Below are positions 25,223 to 34,518 of a stretch of DNA of 64,000 nt, in pieces. Made by a program: the position numbers and the translations under genes. The DNA comes from Lachnospiraceae bacterium UBA3804 (GTDB taxonomy: Bacteria; Bacillota; Clostridia; Lachnospirales; Lachnospiraceae). The notes beneath the pieces are model-generated. The model saw nothing but the letters and a program-made list of their open reading frames with translations, ran no database searches and was not told the origin of the DNA. The first letter of the stretch is position 1; the number at the start of each line of letters is the position of its first letter. The stretch lies in the NCBI GenBank assembly GCA_002368665.1, contig DFEK01000008.1, positions 62,001-126,000 of the forward strand. Reading direction: 5' to 3'.

Positions 25223-25690
25223 GGCTTCCAAATCTCTGATGCGTCTGGCTTCGGCTAAGACTTTATCGGTCCATTCGTCGTCGGGCTCGCAGACTTTAAA
25301 GGTTTTAAACCCTAAGGATTTGCCATACTGGTGGATGACATCCTCGTCATCGATGTGTAAGGAAATCCGGTAGAAATTCGGTAATTTCTGCGGCAGAGGT
25401 TCGGGATTGTTTCTTTGTACTTCCCTTAAGTGGCGCTGGGAATTAACAATCTGATCGAACTTTACTCCGTAGTTACGGAACAGGTTACGGATGTATAGCT
25501 CCGAGCGGAAGGATGAGGTATAAACCCATACTTCGAAACCCTCTTCCTGTAACTTGTGGATCAGATCGACCGTTCCTTTGCGGAGACGTTCGATGAATAT
25601 ACGGTTTAACGGGAAGGGTAGCGGAGGTTCTGTTTTGAATTTTTTTGGATCGACGAAAAGGACTTCGTCGAGGTCAAAAGATATTCGCAT
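25205..25690 (-). CDS. HAD-superfamily hydrolase-like protein
   Basis: 161 residues. The N-terminal SFDLDEVLFVD carries the HAD motif I (DxDxV), EVWVYTSSF has the motif II serine/threonine, and HIDDEDVIHQYG the acidic motif IV pair. A clear motif III lysine is hard to place, so it may be a diverged phosphatase. The cap domain is absent. AAGGAG precedes the start. The upstream gene on the same strand ends 9 bases before it, forming a two-gene operon. Substrate unknown. Confidence 0.7.
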   Translation of the reverse strand: MRISFDLDEVLFVDPKKFKTEPPLPFPLNRIFIERLRKGTVDLIHKLQEEGFEVWVYTSSFRSELYIRNLFRNYGVKFDQIVNSQRHLREVQRNNPEPLPQKLPNFYRISLHIDDEDVIHQYGKSLGFKTFKVCEPDDEWTDKVLAEARRIRDLEAKKGKA

Positions 25691-25699
25691 GCTTGCTCC

Positions 25700-26029
25700 T
25701 TAGTAGTCGGGATAGTTTTCCGGATATGGTTCGATATCAAAGGCGAAACGTACTTCCTTTTCAATCTTCTCCTCCGGGAAATCAGCCGGGAAACCCGCAA
25801 TGTTGTCCTGGATTCCGACTTTGGCATATTCCGGATTGTCCGTAGCCGTGATGATGATAATCTGTCCTTCTTTAAAATCGGCAGATTCCGCGCGGTAGTA
25901 TACACCACCACGCACATAAGAGCGGCGAAGCCCGAGCAGTTCGGCTTTGGAAGCGTCATCCGCAGGCTCGGCTCCGTATTTTCGGAACATTTCTTCCACA
26001 TAATTCAATGCTTGTTCAACTGTATTCAT
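25700..26029 (-). CDS. Small acidic protein of unknown function
   Basis: 109 residues from the ATG at 26029, which follows GGGGGAATT; the longer frame to 26101 has no ribosome binding site and would run through the promoter. The protein is acidic, with no membrane segment, and ends FDIEPYPENYPDY. The central part YYRAESADFKEGQIIIITATDNPEYAKVG looks like a small beta-rich domain. I do not recognise the family. It is cotranscribed with the HAD-like gene. Confidence 0.65.
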   Translation of the reverse strand: MNTVEQALNYVEEMFRKYGAEPADDASKAELLGLRRSYVRGGVYYRAESADFKEGQIIIITATDNPEYAKVGIQDNIAGFPADFPEEKIEKEVRFAFDIEPYPENYPDY

Positions 26030-26066
26030 AATTCCCCCGTAAATGCGGTGTACAAGTGCTGATTTA

Positions 26067-26095
26067 ACTATATTCCTCAACGCCGCCGGTGTAAA
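26067..26095 (-). promoter_or_regulatory. Leftward promoter of the 26029/25690 operon
   Basis: On the minus strand TTTACA (26090-26095) and TATAGT (26067-26072) have a 17-base spacer, 38 bases upstream of the start codon. Confidence 0.6.
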
Positions 26096-26116
26096 GTACA
26101 AATCGGTAGGTGTTCA

Positions 26117-26146
26117 TTGACGCAAAAGCCGTAGATATAGTAAAAT
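26117..26146 (+). promoter_or_regulatory. Rightward promoter of the ParB-like/GH3 genes
   Basis: TTGACG (26117-26122) and TAAAAT (26141-26146) with an 18-base spacer, about 38 bases upstream of the ATG at 26184. It is divergent from the promoter at 26067. Confidence 0.6.
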
Positions 26147-26183
26147 TTATGTGCATTGATTCATCCTATGGAGGTTAAATGAT

Positions 26184-26561
26184 ATGGCTTCTGCAAAAAG
26201 TGCAATGCACCAGAAAATTCAGGACGATCTGGCACAGATGGAAGGCCGGAGAGTTGTCGTGAAGGCGGGTTTTTTTGAAAAGATGTTTAAAAAGAAGGTG
26301 AGGCCGGAAGAACTGCATGTCAATCCGGATGATGAATTCACCCATGCGGACATCGGACCCAATGATGCGATTATGGAAAACTACTGCCAGTTGGCCAGAA
26401 GGGACCAGTCCCTCGGACTGCCCGTGTTTAGCGAACCGATTCATGTGAACAAGCTTCGTGACGGAGGCTATTTGATCCTGAACGGTCATCACAGGTGGGC
26501 AGGTGCGGTAAAGGCGCGTATTCCGAAGATACGAATCGTTATCGCGGATCCCGGCAAATAA
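26184..26561 (+). CDS. ParB/sulfiredoxin-fold small protein
   Basis: 125 residues. The C-terminal part contains FSEPIHVNKLRDGGYLILNGHHRWAGAVKARI, matching the GxHR core of the ParB/Srx nucleotide-binding fold, with the upstream VRPEELHVNPDDEF as the first strand. There is no helix-turn-helix domain, so this is not a chromosome-segregation ParB. Such short proteins bind nucleotides, and some are nucleases or kinases; the activity here is unknown. The GH3 gene follows 46 bases later on the same strand. Confidence 0.72.
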   Translation: MASAKSAMHQKIQDDLAQMEGRRVVVKAGFFEKMFKKKVRPEELHVNPDDEFTHADIGPNDAIMENYCQLARRDQSLGLPVFSEPIHVNKLRDGGYLILNGHHRWAGAVKARIPKIRIVIADPGK

Positions 26562-26606
26562 AAGATGTGATACCGTAACGAAACCGTTTAAATTCAGGGG
26601 GATAAT

Positions 26607-28352
26607 ATGGCAGAAGGTTTTTTTGAACAATTAAAGAAGAAAAACAAAGCAAAAGGAAGATTAAGAAAGAGCAAGGCCTGCACGAGTGTTTTGATTGAAA
26701 ACGGCAAAAAAGTGGTCCGTGAAGTGGACTATAACTCCAGACAGGCGGTTATTCTGCAATTCAGGCTTTTGAATGAGCTTTTAAAAGAGAATCAGAATAC
26801 CGAATACGGAAAGAAATATGATTTCGCAAATATCCACAGCATTGAGGAGTACAAGCAGAAGGTACCTTTTGCGGAATATGATGATTTGCAGCCGTATATT
26901 TATGAAATGATGGCGGGCGAAAAGAATGTGTTAAGTTCCGAACCGCCCATGTATTATGCAACGACCACCGGCAGTATCGGTGTCCCGAAGCATATCCCGG
27001 TTTCCGAAAGGGAACTGAAGAAATATAACAAGTATTCCGTCCTCATGGCATTCGGTGTAGCGGAAGAGTATTACCAAAATACGACCGGAATGAGTGTTCC
27101 TGCGGGACAGGGACTGAATGCGATTGAAATGAAGGTTACGCCCACGAAATCCGGTGTCAATGCAGGCTCCATTTCCTGTACATTAATGGATTCCGTGAAA
27201 GATATTGTTCCGTACCTTCTCTCCGCACCGTGGGAAGTCATCAACCCCGGTCAGGAGATGGATTTAAAATATTTAAAGACCAGACTTGCCTTACAGAATA
27301 AGGACCTTGCCTTCATGGATTCCGTATTCCTTTGCGGCCTTGTGGATCTGATGGACTATATCAAGGATAACCACGAGATGTTATGCGAGGATATTGCGGA
27401 AGGCAAGATTAACGAACTCATCGAAGTACCGGACAAGATCCGCGAGGTCTTAAAGCCGTATATCGTTCCGGATCCGGAGCGTGCACAGGAGCTTCGCATG
27501 GAATTTGCCGAAGGATTTGAAGACCCGATCATTCCGAGAATCTGGCCGAGAATGAGCTGGATCGGCGGAATCGGTACGGGTGCATTTTTCCCGTATGTAC
27601 GAAGAATGAGAGAGTATACCGGAAAGAGTATTCCGTTTAATAACCTTTGTTATGCGGCATCCGAGTCCTTTATGGCGGTTGCGAGACATATGGGTGATAC
27701 ATCCTATGTCCTTCTGCCGGACGGCGGATTCTATGAATTTATTCCGGTCAATGCACAAGATGAGACCAAGACGTTAAACATTAACGAACTTGAGGTCGGC
27801 GAGGATTACGAGGTTGTTGTTACGAATCTCTCCGGCTTCTACCGTTACCGTATCCGCGACGTGGTGAAGGTAACCGGATATTATAACGAAACACCGATTT
27901 TGAAATTCATATACAGAAGAAACCAGCTTCTCTCCCTTGCCGGCGAAAAAACCTCCGAAGAAGCAATTCGCTGGGCAATCGAGGTGTTCTCAAGAGATGC
28001 AAAGGTGGATGTAAACGATTACAGTATTTTCCCGAACAGAAACGATTCACCGATGCACTATACGATTCTCATCGAGCCTTCGGAAATTGTTCCGAAAGAA
28101 AAAATACCGTTCTGCAGGGATACATTTGAAAGGTGCCTGATTCACGCAAATCCCACCTACGGTGAGGTAATCCGAAACGGCGCGCTCGAGAAGCTCGACC
28201 TGGTTTTCTTGCAGCAGGAGACCTACAGACTGTATCGTGAAATGATGATTATGAAGGGTGCAAGCGCCAATCAGTTGAAACCCGTACGTATCATCGACAG
28301 TCCTTTGAAGGAGAAGTTCTTCTTCAACCTGAAGGAACGTTATGAAGATTGA
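26607..28352 (+). CDS. GH3-family acyl-adenylate ligase
   Basis: A 581-residue protein of the GH3 family, which in plants joins amino acids to jasmonate or auxin through an acyl adenylate. Features seen are YATTTGSIGVPKHIPVS (P-loop-like ATP motif, near 113), PFAEYDDLQPYIYEMMAGEKN before it, and NLSGFYRYRIRDVVKVTGYYNETPILKFIYRR near 410, the hinge region. GGGGG precedes the start. Bacterial members are mostly uncharacterised; substrate unknown. It ends shortly before the glmS promoter. Confidence 0.88.
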   Translation: MAEGFFEQLKKKNKAKGRLRKSKACTSVLIENGKKVVREVDYNSRQAVILQFRLLNELLKENQNTEYGKKYDFANIHSIEEYKQKVPFAEYDDLQPYIYEMMAGEKNVLSSEPPMYYATTTGSIGVPKHIPVSERELKKYNKYSVLMAFGVAEEYYQNTTGMSVPAGQGLNAIEMKVTPTKSGVNAGSISCTLMDSVKDIVPYLLSAPWEVINPGQEMDLKYLKTRLALQNKDLAFMDSVFLCGLVDLMDYIKDNHEMLCEDIAEGKINELIEVPDKIREVLKPYIVPDPERAQELRMEFAEGFEDPIIPRIWPRMSWIGGIGTGAFFPYVRRMREYTGKSIPFNNLCYAASESFMAVARHMGDTSYVLLPDGGFYEFIPVNAQDETKTLNINELEVGEDYEVVVTNLSGFYRYRIRDVVKVTGYYNETPILKFIYRRNQLLSLAGEKTSEEAIRWAIEVFSRDAKVDVNDYSIFPNRNDSPMHYTILIEPSEIVPKEKIPFCRDTFERCLIHANPTYGEVIRNGALEKLDLVFLQQETYRLYREMMIMKGASANQLKPVRIIDSPLKEKFFFNLKERYED

Positions 28353-28364
28353 GAAAAAGCGGCT

Positions 28365-28411
28365 CCCGGCTTAGAAAAATATTTACTTGAAAGCCGGGCG
28401 TATGCTATAAT
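28365..28411 (+). promoter_or_regulatory. glmS promoter with overlapping hairpin
   Basis: TTACTT (28383-28388) and TATAAT (28406-28411) with a 17-base spacer. An 8-bp stem CCCGGCTT (28365-28372) with AAGCCGGG (28391-28398) spans the -35 box; it may end the upstream transcript, although no T-tract follows. Confidence 0.65.
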
Positions 28412-28462
28412 ATTTCAGTGCTTTAATGTAGCAAAGTAATTATGCCATAAGGAGGTACGCCT

Positions 28463-30301
28463 ATGTGTGGAATTGTAGGCTATAACGGTACCTTGCAAGC
28501 AGCACCCATCCTTCTGGATGGGTTGTCAAAACTCGAATACCGTGGATACGATTCGGCAGGCCTTTCCGTAAGAAATGCGGATAAACCCGCTGAAATAGTA
28601 AAGGCAAAAGGAAGATTAAAAGCGTTAAGCGCAAAGACCAATGCAGGTAAAGCCTTAAAAGGTACCTGTGGTATCGGTCATACCCGTTGGGCAACGCACG
28701 GAGAACCCTCCGAGAACAATGCACACCCGCATCAGAGCGATGACGGGAATGTGATTGCCGTACACAACGGTATTATTGAGAATTATACGGAAATCAAAGA
28801 TAAGCTTTTAAAGAAGGGCTACAAATTCTATTCCGAAACGGATACGGAAGCCATTGTAAAGCTTGTCGATTACTACTATAAGAAATACAATATCGGTCCC
28901 GTAGATGCCCTGGCAAAGACCATGGTGCGTGTACGCGGTTCTTACGCACTCTGCGTTATGTTCAAAGACTATCCGGATGAGATCTGGGTGGCAAGAAAAG
29001 ACTCCCCTATGATTATCGGTACAAAGGATGACGCCTGCTTCGTGGCAAGTGATGTTCCTGCGATTTTAAAATATACGAGAGACGTATATTATATCGGCAA
29101 TCTGGAGATGGCCTGCTTAAAGAAGGGCGAGGTTGTATTCTATAACCTCGACGGCGAGCAGATTGAAAAGCAGTTAACGACTATTGAGTGGGATACGGAA
29201 GCAGCGGAAAAGGGCGGCTATGAGCATTTCATGATCAAGGAGATTCATGAGCAGCCCAAGGCAGTGTCCGATACCATCAATGCCTATGTGAAAGAGAATC
29301 AGATCGATTTTACCAATGTAGGATTGACGGACGAACAGTTAAAGAAATTTGCGCATATCCATATCGTGGCATGCGGAAGCGCATACCATGTCGGAGTTGT
29401 GGCTCAGTATGTTATTGAAAAAGTGGCAAGAATTCCGGTCCGCGTGGAGCTTGCATCGGAATTCAGATATCGCAAGCCGATATTGGATAAAGACAGTCTC
29501 GTGATCGTAATCAGCCAGTCCGGAGAAACCGCAGATACACTGGCTGCACTTCGCGAAGCCAAGAATGAGGGCATTTATACGCTTGCCGTAGTCAATGTGG
29601 TGGGCAGCAGCATAGCAAGAGAAGCGGACAGTGTCATGTATACCATGGCCGGGCCGGAAATCGCGGTTGCAACCACGAAAGCATACAGCGCACAGCTGAT
29701 TGCAACGGAACTTCTGGCACTGAAACTGGGACAGGTTAAGGGTCTCGTTTCCGCCGAAGATTTTGCAGCTTATATGGATGAGGTGAAAACCCTGCCGGAT
29801 AAGATTGCAAGAGTTCTCGAGGACAAAGAGCGTATTCAGTGGTTTACGGCGAAGTTTTCAAACGCGCATGATATTTTCTTCATCGGACGCGGCATCGATT
29901 ATGCCATTTCCCTTGAGGGAAGCTTGAAGATGAAGGAGATTTCCTATATTCATTCCGAGGCATATGCGGCCGGCGAATTAAAGCACGGAACGATTTCTTT
30001 AATCGAGGACGGAACACTTGTTATCGGTGTTTTAACCCAGAGCGAGTTATATGAAAAGACCGTTTCGAACCTGGTTGAGGTGAAAAGCCGAGGCGCATAC
30101 CTAGCGGGCGTTACTTCCGCAGGCAATTACGGAATCGAAGATACGGCGGACTTTACGATGTATATCCCGAAGACGGCGGAGATTTTCGCACCTTCACTGG
30201 CAATTGTTCCGCTGCAGTTAATGGGTTATTATATGTCTGTTGCCAAAGGTCTGGATGTGGATAAGCCCAGGAACTTGGCAAAGAGTGTTACGGTAGAATA
30301 A
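28463..30301 (+). CDS. glmS: Glutamine-fructose-6-phosphate aminotransferase
   Basis: First step of the amino-sugar pathway for cell wall: fructose-6-phosphate plus glutamine to glucosamine-6-phosphate. The 612 residues begin MCGIVGYNG with Cys2 as the Ntn nucleophile. HTRWATHGEPSENNAHPH follows, and two SIS isomerase domains are seen (CGSAYHVG near 311 and GRGIDYAISLEGSLKMKE near 475). The C-terminus LAKSVTVE is canonical. The 110-base leader is too short for and lacks a glmS ribozyme core. A strong AAGGAGG precedes the start. Confidence 0.97.
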   Translation: MCGIVGYNGTLQAAPILLDGLSKLEYRGYDSAGLSVRNADKPAEIVKAKGRLKALSAKTNAGKALKGTCGIGHTRWATHGEPSENNAHPHQSDDGNVIAVHNGIIENYTEIKDKLLKKGYKFYSETDTEAIVKLVDYYYKKYNIGPVDALAKTMVRVRGSYALCVMFKDYPDEIWVARKDSPMIIGTKDDACFVASDVPAILKYTRDVYYIGNLEMACLKKGEVVFYNLDGEQIEKQLTTIEWDTEAAEKGGYEHFMIKEIHEQPKAVSDTINAYVKENQIDFTNVGLTDEQLKKFAHIHIVACGSAYHVGVVAQYVIEKVARIPVRVELASEFRYRKPILDKDSLVIVISQSGETADTLAALREAKNEGIYTLAVVNVVGSSIAREADSVMYTMAGPEIAVATTKAYSAQLIATELLALKLGQVKGLVSAEDFAAYMDEVKTLPDKIARVLEDKERIQWFTAKFSNAHDIFFIGRGIDYAISLEGSLKMKEISYIHSEAYAAGELKHGTISLIEDGTLVIGVLTQSELYEKTVSNLVEVKSRGAYLAGVTSAGNYGIEDTADFTMYIPKTAEIFAPSLAIVPLQLMGYYMSVAKGLDVDKPRNLAKSVTVE

Positions 30302-30358
30302 AACGACATTTGTCGGAATAGTAATATTTGTCTGTAGAAACAGACGCAGGAGGTAACC

Positions 30359-31651
30359 ATGGTTAAAGCAGTAGTTGGCGCCAACTGGGGCGACGAAGGA
30401 AAAGGTAAAATTACGGACATGCTGGCGGAGAAAGCGGACATTGTTGTTCGTTTTCAGGGCGGCGCAAATGCAGGACATACCATCGTAAACAAGTACGGTA
30501 AATTTGCATTGCACACGCTTCCTTCCGGAGCATTCTACGATCATATTACAAGTGTCATCGGAAATGGTGTGGCACTGAATATTCCGATTCTTTTCGGAGA
30601 GATTAAAAACATTATCGAGCGCGGTGTTCCCGCTCCGAAGATTATGATTTCCGACCGTGCACAGATGGTTATGCCGTATCACATCTTATTCGACCAGTAC
30701 GAAGAAGAGAGACTCGGCGGCAAGTCCTTCGGTTCCACGAAATCCGGTATTGCACCTTTTTATTCGGATAAATATGCCAAAATCGGTTTCCAGGTCAGCG
30801 AACTATTCGATGACGATCTGCTCAAAGAAAAAGTAGAAAGAATCTGCGGTATCAAGAATGTAACACTGGAGCATTTGTATCATAAGCCCCTGCTGGATCC
30901 CGCAGAGTTACTGAATACATTGCATGAGTACCGCGACATGGTTGCTCCTTATGTGGGAGATGTTTCCTCCTTCTTAAACAATGCACTTAAGGAAGGAAAG
31001 ACCATTCTTTTGGAAGGCCAGCTCGGCACCTTAAAAGATCCGGATCATGGAATCTATCCCATGGTTACATCTTCCTCCACTCTGGCCGCATACGGTGCCA
31101 TCGGTGCGGGAATTCCGCCCTATGAGATCAAGCAGATCATCACGGTTTGCAAGGCATATTCCTCCGCAGTCGGCGCAGGCGCATTCGTTTCCGAAATCTT
31201 CGGTGACGAGGCAGATGAATTAAGACGCCGCGGCGGTGACGGCGGTGAGTACGGCGCAACGACCGGACGTCCGAGAAGAATGGGCTGGTTTGACTGCGTG
31301 GCAAGTAAGTACGGATGCCGTCTGCAGGGTACCACCGATGTGGCATTCACGGTACTTGACGTACTCGGATATCTGGATGAAATCCCGGTTTGCATCGGCT
31401 ATGAAATCGACGGCGAGGTTACGACCGACTTCCCCGTTACCCATAAGCTGGAAAAAGCAAAGCCGGTTCTTAAGACGCTTCCCGGTTGGAAGTGCGACAT
31501 CAGGGGAATCAAGAATTACGATGAACTCCCCGAAAACTGCAGAAAATACGTGGAATTTATCGAAGAGCAGATTGGCTTCCCAATTACCATGGTAAGCAAC
31601 GGACCGGGAAGGGAAGACATTATTTACAGAGAAAGCAAGTTAAGCAAGTAA
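30359..31651 (+). CDS. purA: Adenylosuccinate synthetase
   Basis: Joins IMP and aspartate with GTP, the first step towards AMP. The 430 residues start MVKAVVGANWGDEGKGKITD, the P-loop-like GTP motif with its catalytic aspartate, and continue with FQGGANAGHT. TGRPRRMGWFD near 300 is the IMP-binding region. Length is normal. AGGAGGTAA precedes the start. No convincing promoter of its own is visible in the 57-base gap, so it may be read from glmS. Confidence 0.96.
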   Translation: MVKAVVGANWGDEGKGKITDMLAEKADIVVRFQGGANAGHTIVNKYGKFALHTLPSGAFYDHITSVIGNGVALNIPILFGEIKNIIERGVPAPKIMISDRAQMVMPYHILFDQYEEERLGGKSFGSTKSGIAPFYSDKYAKIGFQVSELFDDDLLKEKVERICGIKNVTLEHLYHKPLLDPAELLNTLHEYRDMVAPYVGDVSSFLNNALKEGKTILLEGQLGTLKDPDHGIYPMVTSSSTLAAYGAIGAGIPPYEIKQIITVCKAYSSAVGAGAFVSEIFGDEADELRRRGGDGGEYGATTGRPRRMGWFDCVASKYGCRLQGTTDVAFTVLDVLGYLDEIPVCIGYEIDGEVTTDFPVTHKLEKAKPVLKTLPGWKCDIRGIKNYDELPENCRKYVEFIEEQIGFPITMVSNGPGREDIIYRESKLSK

Positions 31652-31658
31652 GCAACTT

Positions 31659-31693
31659 GGGAATACCGGGTTCGGTATTCCCATAGTTTTTTT
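31659..31693 (+). terminator. Intrinsic terminator after purA
   Basis: GGGAATACC (31659-31667) and GGTATTCCC (31674-31682) form a 9-bp stem; seven Ts follow after a four-base ATAG gap, which may weaken it. Confidence 0.8.
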
Positions 31694-31761
31694 CGCGAGA
31701 CGGCTGTCAAGCGAATCGGGAAAACGCTAAATGGCCCATTAACCCCGTCCCCCCCGGGCCA
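31692..31761 (+). promoter_or_regulatory. Structured leader before guaA with a seven-C run
   Basis: TTCGC (31692-31696) pairs with GCGAA (31711-31715), with inner GAC/GTC pairs. TGGCCC (31732-31737) pairs with GGGCCA (31756-31761), leaving a C-rich loop with seven Cs in a row just upstream of the ribosome binding site. I do not see a purine riboswitch consensus or a convincing promoter. Confidence 0.4.
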
Positions 31762-31777
31762 AAGAAAAGAGAATTAT

Positions 31778-33322
31778 ATGAATAAAGAAATGATTATCGT
31801 CCTGGATTTCGGAGGACAGTACAATCAGTTAATTGCAAGACGTGTCAGGGAATGTAATGTATATGCCGAAGTTTGGCCGTATACGAAGAGCCTTGATGAA
31901 ATTAAGGCGGCTAACCCGAAGGGTATTATTTTTACCGGCGGACCGAACAGTGTATACGACGAAGCGTCACCGCATTATGAGAAGGCAATCTTCAATCTCG
32001 GAATCCCCATCCTCGGAATCTGCTACGGCTCCCAGCTTGTGGCATGGACCCTCGGCGGAGAGGTAAAGACCGCTCCGGTTTCCGAATACGGACGCACACA
32101 GGTTATGCTCGAGGGCGTAAAGAGTACGCTTCTGCGTCATGTCAGCAAAAAGACCTCCGTGTGGATGAGCCATACCGATTATATTGCCAAGGCTCCGGAA
32201 GGATTTGTTGTGACTTCCCATACAAAGGATTGTCCGGTTGCCTCCATGGAGAATAAAGAACGTAAGATCTATGCCACCCAGTTCCATCCCGAGGTTATGC
32301 ATACCGAGGAAGGACAGACCATGCTTCGCAATTTCGTATTGGATATCTGTGAATGCAAGGGCGACTGGAGAATGGATTCCTTTGTACAGAACAAAATCGC
32401 GGAAATCCGCGAGAAGGTCGGAGACGGAAAGGTTTTGCTTGCTCTTTCCGGCGGTGTGGATTCCTCCGTTGCGGCTGTTATGCTGTCCAAGGCTGTGGGC
32501 AAACAGCTTACCTGTGTTTTCGTAGACCAGGGACTATTGCGTAAAGACGAAGGCGACGAAGTGGAAGCCATCTTCGGACCGCAGGGTGCTTATGATCTAA
32601 ACTTTATCCGTGTCAATGCGGCAGAGAGATTCTATGAGAAATTAAAAGGCGTGGAAGAGCCGGAGCGCAAGAGAAAGATCATCGGCGAAGAATTTATCCG
32701 CGTCTTCGAAGAAGAAGCAAAGAAAATCGGCGCAGTGGATTTTCTTGCGCAGGGAACTATTTATCCCGATGTAATCGAATCGGGACTCGGCAAATCTGCT
32801 GTGATTAAATCTCACCACAATGTGGGCGGACTGCCGGATTATGTGGATTTCAAAGAGATTATAGAGCCTCTGCGGATGTTATTTAAGGATGAGGTAAGAC
32901 GCGCGGGACTGGAACTCGGACTTCCGGAAAAACTGGTATTCCGCCAGCCCTTCCCGGGTCCCGGACTCGGAGTCCGAATTGTTGGAGAAGTTACCGCAGA
33001 GAAGGTGAAAATCGTTCAGGAAGCGGATGCGATTTTCCGTGAGGAAGTGGCAAATGCCACCGGAATCCGTCAGCCGAACCAGTATTTCGCTGCACTTTCC
33101 AATATGCGTTCCGTCGGTGTAATGGGAGATTTCAGAACCTATGATTATGCGGTGGTTCTTCGTGCGGTCAATACATCCGACTTTATGACCGCGGACTGCA
33201 CGGACATTCCGTTTGCCGTTTTGCAGAAAACCATGAACCGTATTATCAACGAAGTAAAGGGTGTTAACCGCGTAATGTATGATTTAACGAGCAAGCCGCC
33301 CGGAACGATTGAGTTGGAATAA
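31778..33322 (+). CDS. guaA: GMP synthase, glutamine-hydrolysing (two-domain)
   Basis: Converts XMP to GMP. The 514 residues have an N-terminal class I glutaminase (LDFGGQYNQLIARRVRE; GICYGSQLVAW with the catalytic cysteine near 80; QFHPEVMHTEEG), then an ATP-pyrophosphatase domain with LLALSGGVDSSVAAVML near 225, and a C-terminal dimerisation domain ending KPPGTIELE. It is the standard bacterial form. A shorter paralogue lacking the glutaminase half lies at 47038-48021. Confidence 0.97.
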   Translation: MNKEMIIVLDFGGQYNQLIARRVRECNVYAEVWPYTKSLDEIKAANPKGIIFTGGPNSVYDEASPHYEKAIFNLGIPILGICYGSQLVAWTLGGEVKTAPVSEYGRTQVMLEGVKSTLLRHVSKKTSVWMSHTDYIAKAPEGFVVTSHTKDCPVASMENKERKIYATQFHPEVMHTEEGQTMLRNFVLDICECKGDWRMDSFVQNKIAEIREKVGDGKVLLALSGGVDSSVAAVMLSKAVGKQLTCVFVDQGLLRKDEGDEVEAIFGPQGAYDLNFIRVNAAERFYEKLKGVEEPERKRKIIGEEFIRVFEEEAKKIGAVDFLAQGTIYPDVIESGLGKSAVIKSHHNVGGLPDYVDFKEIIEPLRMLFKDEVRRAGLELGLPEKLVFRQPFPGPGLGVRIVGEVTAEKVKIVQEADAIFREEVANATGIRQPNQYFAALSNMRSVGVMGDFRTYDYAVVLRAVNTSDFMTADCTDIPFAVLQKTMNRIINEVKGVNRVMYDLTSKPPGTIELE

Positions 33323-33341
33323 ATACGGAGAGGATATTGAC

Positions 33342-34511
33342 ATGGGCATAGCCGAAAAGCGAATTGAATACGGGTCGGATGAGGCTGCCGATAAGCAGAA
33401 GGCGCTCAGGGAATCCGGCAGCATGGGTGCCGGTTTCAAAGAGATGGCAGAAAATGTATATGCGCATCTTAACGATGAAATCTCAAAGAAAATTTTCGAT
33501 GCCAGGATGATGTATGCTACGACGAAAGACCTGGGATATATTACGGGGCTTGAGTCGAAGTACAGAAACTTAAGCAGTGACATGCAAGTTTATGTCGAGA
33601 AGATTCAGAAAGGTACGCACTGTCTGATTTACGGTTCGGGCAGAGCGGGACATTATCTTGCCGGAAGATTTAAGCATTTTGGAGTGACGGTCGATGCGTT
33701 CGTTGAACCCGATGAGAGCAAAGGACCGGTTGATGATCTGACCGGAATTAAGATCATCAGCGAGAAAGAACTGGCTGAGAATAAAGCTCTTTTCGAGGAT
33801 AAGACTTTCGTTATCTCTTATTCGGTAAAGTCTGCAGCGGATGAAGTCAGAAAACGTCTTATCGATGAGATCGGAATAGATGAAAAGAAGATCTGCTCGG
33901 GGATTTTTGACTGGCGAAATAATCAGGGACAGTATTTCGATTATTTCGAGGCGAAGGAAAATGAAGTATTTGTAGACTGCGGCTGTTTTGACGGATCGAC
34001 CTGCTACAATTTTGCCGGCTGGTGCGGCCATAAAGGGTTTGACCACATTTATTCCTTCGAAGCCGACCCCGAGAATTATAAGAAAAGCAAAGAAGTCCTC
34101 TCCACGCTCGGAAAATGCCATCTTTACCCCTACGGTACGGCGGATGTAAACAAGAAGGTATATTTTGCCGCAGAAGCCTTTGAAACTTCCTGTATCATCA
34201 GCAAAGAAGAAGCCGAAAGAAGAAATTTCGAAGGCGTTGAGGAGATTGAGACCGTGGCACTTGATGATGTGCTTGCGGGCAAGAGAATCACGTTTATCAA
34301 AATGGATATCGAAGGTGCGGAGTATGAAGCCCTGCTCGGTGCGCGCAAACTGATTGAGACAAACCGCCCGAGAATGGCAATTTCCGTCTATCATAAGTTC
34401 GAAGACTTTGTGACACTCGCAGACCTTGTTCTTAAGATGCATCCCGACTACAGAATCGCATTCAGGCATTACGGATTCGATGAGCTGGAAACGGTTATGT
34501 ACGTGGAATAA
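33342..34511 (+). CDS. FkbM family methyltransferase with N-terminal Rossmann-like domain
   Basis: 389 residues. The C-terminal half is an FkbM-type SAM methyltransferase: EVFVDCGCFDGSTCYNF is the SAM motif, followed by SFEADPENYKKSKEVL and ITFIKMDIEGAEYEALLGAR. The N-terminal half has a dinucleotide-type strand-loop CLIYGSGRAGHYLAGRFKHFG, as in nucleoside-diphosphate-sugar epimerase-like domains attached to FkbM proteins. Such enzymes usually O-methylate sugars or peptides in surface polymers. The acyltransferase follows 7 bases later, which supports a role in glycan or lipid decoration. ATG 33342 is preferred over 33309. Confidence 0.85.
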   Translation: MGIAEKRIEYGSDEAADKQKALRESGSMGAGFKEMAENVYAHLNDEISKKIFDARMMYATTKDLGYITGLESKYRNLSSDMQVYVEKIQKGTHCLIYGSGRAGHYLAGRFKHFGVTVDAFVEPDESKGPVDDLTGIKIISEKELAENKALFEDKTFVISYSVKSAADEVRKRLIDEIGIDEKKICSGIFDWRNNQGQYFDYFEAKENEVFVDCGCFDGSTCYNFAGWCGHKGFDHIYSFEADPENYKKSKEVLSTLGKCHLYPYGTADVNKKVYFAAEAFETSCIISKEEAERRNFEGVEEIETVALDDVLAGKRITFIKMDIEGAEYEALLGARKLIETNRPRMAISVYHKFEDFVTLADLVLKMHPDYRIAFRHYGFDELETVMYVE

Positions 34512-34518
34512 ACTTAAG

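Noticed and set aside
26184..26561. Chromosome-partitioning ParB
   Set aside because: The protein has only the ParB/Srx-like core, no helix-turn-helix or dimerisation domain, and no parA or parS nearby.
28353..28462. glmS ribozyme upstream of glmS
   Set aside because: The gap is only about 110 bases, includes the promoter, and lacks the conserved ribozyme core.
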